Source: Bacteroidales bacterium
Lineage (GTDB): Bacteria; Bacteroidota; Bacteroidia; Bacteroidales; JAAUTT01
DNA: 23,269 nt
Reading direction: 5' to 3'
Assembly: GCA_025350365.1 (NCBI GenBank)
Contig: JANXXY010000352.1
Location: 1-23,269 of the forward strand
Shown here: piece by piece, positions 1-8,054 of the stretch
Numbering within the stretch: the stretch's first letter is position 1
How the letters are laid out: every line of letters begins with the position of its first letter
Notes under the pieces: generated by a model
Told to the model about the DNA's origin: nothing
Databases searched by the model: none
The model's input: the letters and a program-made list of their open reading frames with translations, nothing else
Program-made: the position numbers and the translations under genes

Positions 1-1578
1 ACTCGCTGCAACCAAATGATTATCACCAGTTATAATTTTAAGGGAAACGCCAAGTTTCTTTAGTCCGGCAATGGTGTCGGCGATGTTTGCCTTTGGTGGG
101 TCAAACAGGGTGAGAAAACCAATAAAAGTCATATCCTTCTCATCATCCTTGTTTATGAGAGCTTCGGACGATAGATTTTTGTATGCAATACCAATAGTAC
201 GAAACCCATTGTTGCTAAATTCCGCAAAGTGTTTCTGAATCTGGTCCTTCACGGATGCCATATCCACAATATTACCCTCTTTAATTTCCGCTGATGAGCA
301 AACATCAAGTATATTAGTCAATGCACCTTTTGTTACCATTAAATGTGCTTCGCCATGTTTAACCGATATGCTTAATCGTTTACGAATAAAATCATAAGGA
401 ATTTCATCGTGTTTCTGGTAATCTGTCAGGTCAACCTTACGGTAATTAATGATGGCTTCATCAATAGGGTTTGTAAAACCGGTTTCGTAAGAAGCATTTA
501 AATAAGCAAATAGAAATACCTTTTCATTTGCTTCCCCATTCACATCGATAGCAGATTCTACCTGCACAGTTCCTTCGGTGAGGGTGCCGGTTTTATCGGA
601 ACAAATTACGTTCATGCTACCGAAATTTTCGATTGAAGAAAGCCTTTTTACGATTACCTTCTTTTCGGCCATTTTTTTGGCGCCATGAGCCAGGTTGATG
701 CTGATGATGGCAGGTAATAGTTGTGGGGTTAATCCGACTGCAAGTGCCAGTGAAAAAAGAAATGCTTCCAGTACGGGTCGATGAAGGTATACATTGATGG
801 CAAATATAATTACCACCAATATAAGTGTCACTTCTCCAAGAAAATACCCGAACCTTCGTATGCCATGTTCAAATTCGGTTTCTGGGGGCTTAAGTTTAAG
901 CCGTTCCGACACCTTACCAAACTCTGTATTTATGGCGGTAAGCGTTACCAACACTTTTGCAGTGCCACTAACAATGTGAGTGCCCATCCATACAGTATTT
1001 GTCCTTTGTGCAAGGGCAGTATCCGCTGGTAATGTTGAAACTGACTTTTCAACGGGGTAAGTTTCGCCGGTTAGCATTGCTTCATCAACAAACAGATCTT
1101 TCGATTCAAGTATTAAACAGTCGCCGGGAACTATGTCACCGGCGTTGAGAACAACAATATCGCCAGGTACAATATCCTCCACAGGAATTTCCTGTTGATT
1201 TCCATCACGTAGCACAGCGGTTTTTATTTGTACGATGGCAAGTAATTTCTCCACAGCATTGGAAGCGCCATGCTCCTGCCAAAATCCAAGAAGCCCGCTA
1301 ATTAAAACGATGGCAAGAATGATTGATGCATCAACGAAATTATGGAGAAATAATGACAGAACCGTAGCACACAGGAGAATAATAATTATAGGGCTTTTAA
1401 ACTGCGAAATAAGCAGCGTAAACGTATCTGATCGTTTTTTTGCTTTCAGCCGATTTGGCCCATAGCTAATTAGCCTTTTTTTTGCTTCATCGTTTGTAAG
1501 TCCATTGGCTGTTGCCTGAAGTTTGCTTAACAATTCTGTAACGGAGACGCTCCAAAAGGTCTGAGGAATTTGTTCCAT
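1..1578 (-). CDS. mgtA: Magnesium-translocating P-type ATPase (MgtA type), 3' end cut by window
   Basis: Inner-membrane P-type ATPase that should import Mg2+ using ATP. The 526 visible codons start at ATG 1578 and run open to the window edge, so the C-terminal part of the nucleotide-binding region and the last membrane helices are missing. Visible parts in order: N-terminal cation-ATPase domain, first helix pair (about 63-100), actuator domain with LTGE (169-172), helix pair (about 249-290) with the MgtA-like signature GLTPQLLPAI, phosphorylation motif DKTGT (328-332, Asp328 is phosphorylated in this family) and the hinge motif TGDN near the cut. The GLTP..LP motif in the fourth helix and the following NLAHGA/KRLSSIENFG segment point to the type IIIB magnesium subfamily rather than Ca2+ or heavy-metal pumps. 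It starts 11 bases after the cbpM stop, so it is probably the third gene of a cbpA-cbpM operon. Confidence 0.85.
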   Translation of the reverse strand, partial: MEQIPQTFWSVSVTELLSKLQATANGLTNDEAKKRLISYGPNRLKAKKRSDTFTLLISQFKSPIIIILLCATVLSLFLHNFVDASIILAIVLISGLLGFWQEHGASNAVEKLLAIVQIKTAVLRDGNQQEIPVEDIVPGDIVVLNAGDIVPGDCLILESKDLFVDEAMLTGETYPVEKSVSTLPADTALAQRTNTVWMGTHIVSGTAKVLVTLTAINTEFGKVSERLKLKPPETEFEHGIRRFGYFLGEVTLILVVIIFAINVYLHRPVLEAFLFSLALAVGLTPQLLPAIISINLAHGAKKMAEKKVIVKRLSSIENFGSMNVICSDKTGTLTEGTVQVESAIDVNGEANEKVFLFAYLNASYETGFTNPIDEAIINYRKVDLTDYQKHDEIPYDFIRKRLSISVKHGEAHLMVTKGALTNILDVCSSAEIKEGNIVDMASVKDQIQKHFAEFSNNGFRTIGIAYKNLSSEALINKDDEKDMTFIGFLTLFDPPKANIADTIAGLKKLGVSLKIITGDNHLVAAS

Positions 1579-1589
1579 GGTTTTCCAAA

Positions 1590-1898
1590 TTATTCGTTAG
1601 TTTCATAAAGTCGTAATCTGTTTCGGAGCGAAATAATTTCATCCTGCTTTGCATTTAGACGTTGCAACAAATGTGTGATGGTCTCAATGCCTTCCAGATT
1701 AATGTCAAGTTCATAATAAAATCGGATAATTATCTCTAATTGTTTAAGATGATTAACATCAATAAAATCAGTTTCATTTATGGTAGTAATTTCAATCAAT
1801 CCCGTCTGTTGCAGCGAACTGATAAACGAAACTTCAATGTTGTGATTGACACAAAATACTTCAACAGCTATTAAATCTCCTTTTTGCATTGGTTGCAT
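1590..1898 (-). CDS. cbpM: Chaperone modulator CbpM
   Basis: A 102-residue protein matching the MerR-like helical CbpM family; E. coli CbpM is about the same length. CbpM binds the J-domain of CbpA and blocks its co-chaperone and DNA-binding activity. Visible features: an N-terminal helix-turn-helix-like part (about 10-60) with the typical segment on a second-sight order 'SSLQQTGLIE', then a C-terminal amphipathic helix (about 75-98) rich in Leu, Arg and Glu. It begins 7 bases after the cbpA stop and ends 11 bases before the mgtA start, so the three genes are very likely co-transcribed. The assignment rests on sequence plus the diagnostic position next to cbpA. Confidence 0.85.
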   Translation of the reverse strand: MQPMQKGDLIAVEVFCVNHNIEVSFISSLQQTGLIEITTINETDFIDVNHLKQLEIIIRFYYELDINLEGIETITHLLQRLNAKQDEIISLRNRLRLYETNE

Positions 1899-1905
1899 GT
1901 TAAAA

Positions 1906-2793
1906 TTACGATGTTGATAATTCGGTAAATAAAGCTTTTTGCTTATCCGTTAAATTTGTGGGCAGTTTAATTTGATATGTGATATGTAAATCGCCAAATT
2001 GCCCATCATTTTTATAAACAGGGAATCCTTTACCTTTTAACTTTACTTTAGTGCCGTTTTGAGTTTCGGGGGCTACCTTTAGTTTTACTTTTCCGTTTAA
2101 AGTTTCGAATATAATTTCTCCTCCCAGCACGGCAGTGTATAAATCTAAATCAACCGAGGTATATAAGTTATTCTCTAATCGTTTAAATATAGGGTGGTTT
2201 GCTATTGAAAAGGTAATATATAAATCGCCATTCGGTCCACCGTTTATTCCCTGGTCTCCATGTCCTGCAATTTTTATTGTTTGTCCATTTTCAATGCCGG
2301 CAGGGATAGTAATCCTTATTTTTTTTCCGTTGACTGTTAACTCTTGTTTGTGAGTTTTATACGCATCAATGAGGTTTAGATGAAGTTCTGCATTAAAGTC
2401 TTCTCCTCTGTATTTTACCTGTCGGTTTCTGCCACCGTTTGCTGCTCCGCCAAACATGGATTCAAAGAAATCGGAAAAATCTCCTTCAGATTGGTTCCCC
2501 GAATATCTTGCCCCGCCTTGATTTGATGTCTGCCTCTGTGACTGTTTTGCTTTTTCAAATTCTTCAGCATGTTGCCAATCTTTACCATATTGATCAAATT
2601 TCTTACGTTTTTCGGGATCGCTCAATACTTCATTGGCTTCATTTATCTCCTGAAATTTCTGTTTAGCGTCTTTATTATTTGGATTTAAATCGGGATGGTA
2701 TTTTCTGGCCAATTTCCGGTAGGCATTTTTGATATCCTTTGGTGCTGCTGTTTTATCGATCCCTAATATTTTATAATAATCTACGAAAGTCAT
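1906..2793 (-). CDS. cbpA: DnaJ-class co-chaperone CbpA
   Basis: Cytoplasmic J-domain co-chaperone that stimulates DnaK; E. coli CbpA also binds curved DNA. The 295-residue product has an N-terminal J-domain (about 4-70) with the HPD tripeptide at 33-35, a glycine-, serine- and asparagine-rich linker (about 85-125), and two C-terminal beta-sandwich substrate-binding domains that include GGPNGDLY. There is no CxxCxGxG zinc finger, so it is CbpA-like (class B) rather than DnaJ itself. The J-domain reads DYYKILGI from ATG 2793, the natural start. It leads a tight cluster with cbpM and mgtA. I found no convincing TAnnTTTG promoter in the 293 bases upstream, which it shares divergently with the nuclease gene. 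Confidence 0.93.
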   Translation of the reverse strand: MTFVDYYKILGIDKTAAPKDIKNAYRKLARKYHPDLNPNNKDAKQKFQEINEANEVLSDPEKRKKFDQYGKDWQHAEEFEKAKQSQRQTSNQGGARYSGNQSEGDFSDFFESMFGGAANGGRNRQVKYRGEDFNAELHLNLIDAYKTHKQELTVNGKKIRITIPAGIENGQTIKIAGHGDQGINGGPNGDLYITFSIANHPIFKRLENNLYTSVDLDLYTAVLGGEIIFETLNGKVKLKVAPETQNGTKVKLKGKGFPVYKNDGQFGDLHITYQIKLPTNLTDKQKALFTELSTS

Positions 2794-3035
2794 TTGTTTT
2801 GTATAATTGTGTCCTTTTCGATGCTATGTTTTCATGAATTTTGTGAGAACTAAGTTAGTGCCTTTAACCAAATAAGTATTATACAACTTTTGATAAGAGT
2901 TACATCATTCACACATTAAATCCAAAACATTGATATTATAACGCAATTAACAGCAAATAGGCTAAGGAACATGTTTTATAACACCATCCTATATTGAATT
3001 GGCAATTCTTGTTTGCAAATACTTCATTTTTTGCA

Positions 3036-3064
3036 TTGCCATATCCCTGCCAATTATATCTTTG
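3036..3064 (+). promoter_or_regulatory. Predicted Bacteroidota-type promoter of the beta-CASP nuclease gene
   Basis: TTG at 3036-3038, an 18-base spacer and TATCTTTG at 3057-3064 match the TTG-N17-23-TAnnTTTG pattern exactly. Transcription would start near 3070, giving a leader of about 15 bases before ATG 3087. This rules against the upstream in-frame TTG start at 2994. Confidence 0.65.
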
Positions 3065-3086
3065 TTGTACACTTATTCGCATTTTT

Positions 3087-4487
3087 ATGAAAATTCAATT
3101 TCTGGGCGCTGCTCGTGAGGTTACAGGCAGCAAACATTTGATTACTACAAATAACGGAAAGAAAATACTTCTTGATTGTGGAATGTTTCAGGGCAAAGGA
3201 CTTGATACTGATTCGATGAATCGTAAACTGGGCTTCAACCCCGCGGAAATCGATTTTCTCATTCTTTCTCATGCCCACATTGATCATACCGGTTTGGTGC
3301 CCTATATTTACCGGTTAGGATTTAAAGGAACCATAATTTGTACACATGCCACACGCGATTTGTGTTCCATTATGCTGGCAGATTGCGGGCATATTCAGGA
3401 GCAGGATACCAAATGGTTTAACAAAAAAATGGCTAAAAAGGGACTTCCATTAGTTAGTCCGATTTACAACCGGATGGATGCAGAACGTTGCTTGGAACTA
3501 TTTGTTAGTGTGGCATATAATAAATTCTTTTTTATTGACGAGAATATCAAAGTTACCTTCACCAACACAGGGCATTTACTGGGTGGTGGAGTTGTAAACC
3601 TCGAAATTAAAGAAGGAAATACAATTAAAAGGATAGCTTATACGGGTGATATAGGCAGGCCTACAAATAGAATTTTGAAATCACCGCAAAAATTTCTGCA
3701 GGCTGATATTTTAATTACCGAATCAACATATGGCGACCGTCTTCATGAAGGAAATCTATATGCCGAAGAAAAACTTCTTCAGGTAGTAGAAAATACCTGT
3801 GTAAAAAAGGGCGGGAAATTAATTATCCCATCGTTTAGCGTTGGTCGTACACAAGAAGTTGTGTATTCATTAAATAGATTTTATAACGACAATCGCCTGC
3901 CAAAAATCGACATATTTGTGGACAGTCCACTTTCCGTGAATGCAACCAATATATTCAGAATGCATTCCGAATGTTTTAATGATTCGATTATGAAAGTTAT
4001 GGAAACAGACCCTAATCCCTTTGGATTTAATAGTTTGCATTACATTCAAAGCATTGAGGAATCGAAACGATTGAATGATAACAAAAACCCATGTGTGATA
4101 ATTTCGGCATCGGGCATGATGGAAGCCGGACGTGTAAAACATCATCTGGCCAATAGTATCTCAAATCCGAAGAATACAATTCTTGCGGTTGGCTATTGCT
4201 CACCAATGACTTTAGGTGGTCGGATCCTAAGTGGAGCAAAAAAGGTATCGATATTTGGTGACGAGTATGATGTAAAAGCAGATATCGAGCGGATTGACGC
4301 TTATAGTGGACATGCCGATTATAAAGAGATGGTTGAATTCCTTAGTTGTCAGGATAAAGCTTTATTAAAGAAGGTATTTGTGGTTCATGGAGAATACAGG
4401 GCTCAACAAGCATTTCAAAAAACTCTTGAAACAGAGGGCTATAGCAATATATCGATTCCGGAAATGGGCGAGTCGTTCGAATTTTAA
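3087..4487 (+). CDS. MBL-fold/beta-CASP ribonuclease (CPSF/YSH1-like)
   Basis: Metallo-beta-lactamase RNA-processing nuclease, 466 residues. Zinc-binding motifs are all visible: HAHIDH (62-67), the histidine of TGHLLGGG, the aspartate of YTGDIGR, and C-terminal histidines in YSGHAD and VVHGE. Between them lies the beta-CASP insertion with TESTYGDR and the SASGMMEAGR segment typical of CPSF73/RNase J relatives. Family members act as endo- or exonucleases on RNA; the substrate of this one cannot be told. The open frame extends upstream to a TTG at 2994, but the family N-terminus (IQFLGAAREVTGS) begins at ATG 3087 and the promoter lies inside the extension, so 3087 is chosen. It is monocistronic: divergent from cbpA, with a terminator directly after the stop. 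Confidence 0.9.
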   Translation: MKIQFLGAAREVTGSKHLITTNNGKKILLDCGMFQGKGLDTDSMNRKLGFNPAEIDFLILSHAHIDHTGLVPYIYRLGFKGTIICTHATRDLCSIMLADCGHIQEQDTKWFNKKMAKKGLPLVSPIYNRMDAERCLELFVSVAYNKFFFIDENIKVTFTNTGHLLGGGVVNLEIKEGNTIKRIAYTGDIGRPTNRILKSPQKFLQADILITESTYGDRLHEGNLYAEEKLLQVVENTCVKKGGKLIIPSFSVGRTQEVVYSLNRFYNDNRLPKIDIFVDSPLSVNATNIFRMHSECFNDSIMKVMETDPNPFGFNSLHYIQSIEESKRLNDNKNPCVIISASGMMEAGRVKHHLANSISNPKNTILAVGYCSPMTLGGRILSGAKKVSIFGDEYDVKADIERIDAYSGHADYKEMVEFLSCQDKALLKKVFVVHGEYRAQQAFQKTLETEGYSNISIPEMGESFEF

Positions 4488-4515
4488 ATTATAAGCTTCA
4501 TAGGTAGCTATTTAT

Positions 4516-4559
4516 GTCCACTCCCATTTCAAAAACATCGAATGGGTGGTGGACTTTTT
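4516..4559 (+). terminator. Rho-independent terminator after the beta-CASP nuclease
   Basis: Two-part stem GTCCAC/GTGGAC (4516-4521 with 4549-4554) and CCCATT/AATGGG (4523-4528 with 4541-4546), a 12-base loop, then TTTTT at 4555-4559. The last T overlaps the stop codon of the convergent minus-strand gene. There is no T-run on the minus side, so it serves the plus strand. Confidence 0.8.
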
Positions 4560-5830
4560 CATTCCTCAAGCAACGGGCGAGAAAGAAAATGGTTGTAATG
4601 TTTCCAAAAGTTTGGATCATCCACGGTTTTGTTTTCAAATAATGGAGTTTTTTTTGATAGGGTTTCTTCCTGAGTTATCGGTTTAAATCGATCTGGTAAA
4701 ACATTATTCACAAAAAACTCACGATATTGGTATTGTGCCTGAGTTTCCTTTTTAAATTTTGTTTCAAAATAATTTTCAAATAATAAGTAATTCAAATACA
4801 TCTTTTTACGGTACTCTCTATACTCCACCTTCATTTCGTAAAGTTTTAATTCTCCCTCGTCGGTATTTGCAAACAAGGTATAAGTCATTTTGATGATGGA
4901 TTGATTGTCTGATCTTATAATGATATTTCCCGATACCCTGTAAATGTCATGGATGTAATCGGCAATCCGATATCCGGTATTAAAACTGATACAGTAAATG
5001 CTTTTACCATCGAATATAGAAATACTGTCAATTTTTAATAAGTGATTACGAACAAACCATTTGGAGAAATTATTAATGAACGACATTGAAAACCGGTTAT
5101 AATTGCGGATAGGATCATGAGATCTGAGAATGCTCAACTCGTTTCCACCCATAGGATTAATGTAGGCGCCGGGTATGTATTTGTGAATATAATTATCGTA
5201 AGTAATTAATTTTGAAGAGTCTATATGAAGGTTTTTATTTTTACGATATTGAAGAAGGCGTAGTTTGCTATTTTCATAATCTTTTTTCCCAAACCCAGGA
5301 TCTTCAATATCCACCGCAGCTTCGAGTAAATTGAGAAATTCATTGTCCTTTTTGATATACTCCCGATAATACCCTCCAATAATAAATGGTTTAGTACTAT
5401 AATTGTCAGGAATTAATTTAATTGCATTTTTTACAATTTTATCTGCCAGGGATTTATTGAGGTCGGCAGTAATTACAATTTCGGATAAAGTATAAATCTC
5501 CGGCACAAGCTTAATAGTGTCTATTATGTCGTTATTAATATCCGAAACTTTTTTTTTGCAGGTTTGATATCCCAGACAAGTAACTACTGCTGAATCATTG
5601 TTATATTCAGCCGGGATGTAAAGTTTAAACTCTCCCTGTTCGTTCGATACAACACCTATAGGCCTAAAAAGAATGGAAACAGATGCATAGGCAACACGTT
5701 CTTTTTCAGTAGTATTTATCAATACGCCTTTAAATATCACATCTTTCTGGGAAAATATCGACATACCAGGAATAAAAATTTCCATAACAGCAAGAAAAAG
5801 TCCATACCAAAACGAGGATTTGTAAACCAT
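4559..5830 (-). CDS. Secreted protein with CarboxypepD_reg-like domain
   Basis: A 423-residue envelope protein of a type common in Bacteroidota. An N-terminal hydrophobic segment ending near GMSIFSQ looks like a signal peptide. It is followed by a CarboxypepD_reg-like beta-sandwich (roughly residues 30-110, with the pattern GVVSNEQGEFKL, then CLGYQ and LSEIVITA). This is the domain also seen at the N-terminus of SusC/TonB-dependent receptors and of DUF5686-like proteins. The remaining ~300 residues are beta-rich, with many Tyr and Asn, and I cannot assign a function. The frame opens at a TTG (5851), but ATG 5830 leaves a cleaner basic-hydrophobic signal peptide and is preferred. No plug or barrel domain follows, so this is not itself a TonB receptor. 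It stands alone, convergent to the nuclease gene. Confidence 0.75.
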   Translation of the reverse strand: MVYKSSFWYGLFLAVMEIFIPGMSIFSQKDVIFKGVLINTTEKERVAYASVSILFRPIGVVSNEQGEFKLYIPAEYNNDSAVVTCLGYQTCKKKVSDINNDIIDTIKLVPEIYTLSEIVITADLNKSLADKIVKNAIKLIPDNYSTKPFIIGGYYREYIKKDNEFLNLLEAAVDIEDPGFGKKDYENSKLRLLQYRKNKNLHIDSSKLITYDNYIHKYIPGAYINPMGGNELSILRSHDPIRNYNRFSMSFINNFSKWFVRNHLLKIDSISIFDGKSIYCISFNTGYRIADYIHDIYRVSGNIIIRSDNQSIIKMTYTLFANTDEGELKLYEMKVEYREYRKKMYLNYLLFENYFETKFKKETQAQYQYREFFVNNVLPDRFKPITQEETLSKKTPLFENKTVDDPNFWKHYNHFLSRPLLEE

Positions 5831-5972
5831 TGGGACATGTCTATTTAGCAATAATAAAAATACGTAAATAATTTTATTTTGATAATTAATATTTTAATGA
5901 TTTTTTAGCTTTTTTACGCTTATTTACACTCTATTTTAAGAGGTTTCAGAGGTTTAGTTACGATTCTCAGGA

Positions 5973-6011
5973 TTGGATTTACCCTATTCCAAAGAAAATC
6001 CCTTATCTTTG
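5973..6011 (+). promoter_or_regulatory. Predicted promoter of the acyl-CoA synthetase gene
   Basis: TATCTTTG at 6004-6011 is an exact TAnnTTTG -7 element 18 bases before the ATG. The nearest TTG (5973-5975) is 28 bases upstream, longer than ideal, so the -33 element is uncertain. Confidence 0.5.
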
Positions 6012-6029
6012 CACCCTAAAATTTAGTGG

Positions 6030-7820
6030 ATGCTATATAAACATTTAGCCCTATTAATCAGGGATCGGATTGTTAGTTATGGAAACAGAACGGCAATGAG
6101 GTTTAAAAATCAAACTTCAAATTGTTGGGAGGATATTTCTTACAATGAGATGGGCAATGCCATTGATAATGTGGCTAAATCACTTATTGACGATGACGTA
6201 AAAGTGAATGATAATATTGGAATTTTTTCGGGAAATATGCCCGAATGGACGATTAGCGATTTTGCTATTATGAGCATTGGAGCAGTTACCATTCCGATAT
6301 ATGCTACTGATTCGGCAGCACAAACGGCTTATATTATCCGCGAAACGAAAATGAAAATTATTTTTGTGGGTGAACAAGAGCAATATGATAAGATATTGCA
6401 GGTAATTGCAGAATTTTCACTGCCTGTTAAAATTGTGGTTTTCGATGGGAATGTAAGTTTACGAAATAACAAATATTCAAGCTATTTTCGACATTATTTT
6501 GAGCTAGGAGAAGCTCTCAGGCCTGATAAATTAAATAATCGGCTGGCCAGCGTTTCAGTGGATGATGTTGCTTCAATTCTTTATACATCGGGAACTACAG
6601 GTGAGCCCAAAGGTGTAATTCTTCGTCATTCAAATTTCACCAATACCTTATATAATCATGATATTTTTCTCGATATTAAAGGTTACGAAGTATCATTAGC
6701 ATTTCTCCCTTTAAGTCATATTTTCGAGAGAACATGGACTGCATACTGTCTTCATAAAGGTATTGTAGTTAACTATCTTCTTAATCCCAAAAATGTTGTG
6801 AAAGCCTTACAGGAAGTGAAACCTAACATTATGTGCGCTGTACCCCGGTTTTTCGAAAAAACCTACAATGCGGTAATGGAAAAAGTTGAGACATATTCTC
6901 CCGCAAAAAAGAAGTTGTTCCATTGGGCTATTAGCGTAGGAAAAAAAGTAATGGAATTGAAACGTCTGGAACTGCCGGTTTCTGTATCCAATAAAATATT
7001 ATTTGCAATTGCTGATAAATTGGTGTTGAAGAAAGGCCGTGCCGCATTTGGAGGAAATATTTTATTTTTTCCCTGTGGAGGAGCGATGCTTCCCGATAAC
7101 ATCAATACTTTTTTTCATTCCGTTGGAATAAACATAAAATACGCTTATGGGTTAACTGAATCTTGCGCTACTGTTTCGGCTTTTGCTGATACAAAATTTA
7201 AATTTGGTACTGTTGGGATGCCTTTGCCTAATGTGGAGGTGAAAATTGGTGATAACGATGAAATTATGCTTCGTGGCAAAAACATTTTTCATGGTTATTA
7301 TAAAAAACCTGAAGAAACTGAGAAATCGTTTGTCGACGGGTGGTTTAAAACCGGTGATGCCGGAGCGATAGATGAAGATGGTTTTCTGATTATGAAAGAA
7401 CGGATTAAGGATTTAATCAAAACATCGTCAGGTAAATTTATAGCGCCTCAGCAAATTGAAAGCATGATAGGGAACGACCCATACGTGGAGCATGTGATGG
7501 CCATTGGCGATAACAGGAAATTTCTATCGGCGCTTATCGTACCAAATTTTTTATTGCTTGAAAAATATGCCCGTGAAATGAACATCCGTTTCTCATCTCG
7601 TGAAGACCTGCTTAAGAATTCGCAGATTGTAAAATTTTTTGAGGATAGAGTGCATGTAATTCAGCAGGTTCTTGCCAATTACCAGCGGGTGAAAAAATTC
7701 GTGTTGCTTACAAAAGAGTTTTCTATTCCCGGCGGTGAGTTCACTTCTACCTTAAAAACCCGCCGTGGATTCGTGCTTCAGAAGTACAGCGATATAATAG
7801 AGAGAATGTATAGAGAGTAA
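6030..7820 (+). CDS. Long-chain fatty acid--CoA ligase (AMP-forming)
   Basis: ANL-superfamily adenylating enzyme of 596 residues that should activate long-chain fatty acids to acyl-CoA through an acyl-adenylate. Motifs in order: the P-loop YTSGTTGEPKGV (about 183-195), the FLPLSHIFER stretch typical of long-chain acyl-CoA synthetases, YGLTES (about 372-377), the hinge region GWFKTGD (about 437-443), and IKTSSGKFIAPQQIE, which contains the catalytic-type lysine. The length and the SHIFER signature fit the FadD15/FAA1-like group common in Bacteroidota rather than medium-chain or acetyl-CoA ligases. It starts 18 bases after a consensus -7 element and appears monocistronic; the next 68 bases hold no gene. 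Chain-length preference cannot be read from the sequence. Confidence 0.92.
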   Translation: MLYKHLALLIRDRIVSYGNRTAMRFKNQTSNCWEDISYNEMGNAIDNVAKSLIDDDVKVNDNIGIFSGNMPEWTISDFAIMSIGAVTIPIYATDSAAQTAYIIRETKMKIIFVGEQEQYDKILQVIAEFSLPVKIVVFDGNVSLRNNKYSSYFRHYFELGEALRPDKLNNRLASVSVDDVASILYTSGTTGEPKGVILRHSNFTNTLYNHDIFLDIKGYEVSLAFLPLSHIFERTWTAYCLHKGIVVNYLLNPKNVVKALQEVKPNIMCAVPRFFEKTYNAVMEKVETYSPAKKKLFHWAISVGKKVMELKRLELPVSVSNKILFAIADKLVLKKGRAAFGGNILFFPCGGAMLPDNINTFFHSVGINIKYAYGLTESCATVSAFADTKFKFGTVGMPLPNVEVKIGDNDEIMLRGKNIFHGYYKKPEETEKSFVDGWFKTGDAGAIDEDGFLIMKERIKDLIKTSSGKFIAPQQIESMIGNDPYVEHVMAIGDNRKFLSALIVPNFLLLEKYAREMNIRFSSREDLLKNSQIVKFFEDRVHVIQQVLANYQRVKKFVLLTKEFSIPGGEFTSTLKTRRGFVLQKYSDIIERMYRE

Positions 7821-7888
7821 TTTTCTACTCACCTATCCTATTATGAAATATCCTCTGTTTATTTGAGTTAACCTGTTTTCGGAAAAGA

Positions 7889-8050
7889 ATAATAACAGGT
7901 GTAAATTCTGTAAAATCTACCGACGCAGCTTCGCTTATAAATTTGATGTGCAGCTCCTTACAAAAAATACCAAACATAGCCTCTACTAAGTCAACTATTG
8001 TTTCAGAAACCGTGAAAAAACAACAACAATTGATTATTCCTGAAAAATGA
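7889..8050 (+). pseudogene. C-terminal remnant of an Lrp/AsnC-family regulator
   Basis: An in-frame stretch with no start codon, ending at TGA 8048-8050, 4 bases before the exporter ATG. Its translation contains RIITGV, then LINLM, QKIPNIAST, KSTIVSETVKKQQQL. This is the pattern of the AsnC/RAM effector-binding domain end (CyrvTG...l...ipgi.st.t.ivl..vK). The N-terminal helix-turn-helix and the first half of the domain are gone; the frame closes upstream at a TGA (7844). Lrp/AsnC regulators often sit directly upstream of EamA exporters, which supports the reading. The assignment comes from motif recall, not from a search, and the stump is short. Confidence 0.55.
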
Positions 8051-8054
8051 TCCT

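Noticed and set aside
781..1465. Plus-strand open frames opposite the magnesium ATPase
   Set aside because: They lie antisense to a well-supported P-type ATPase and show no family features.
2994..3086. Upstream TTG start extending the beta-CASP nuclease by 31 residues
   Set aside because: The family N-terminus starts at ATG 3087 and a consensus promoter lies inside the extension.
5939..5957. Short tandem repeat AGAGGTTT(C/A) upstream of the acyl-CoA synthetase
   Set aside because: Only two 9-base units in AT-rich sequence; chance is sufficient explanation.
7871..7900. Terminator reading of the 7-bp inverted repeat after the acyl-CoA synthetase
   Set aside because: No T-run follows the stem and the loop is long; kept only as a weak finding.
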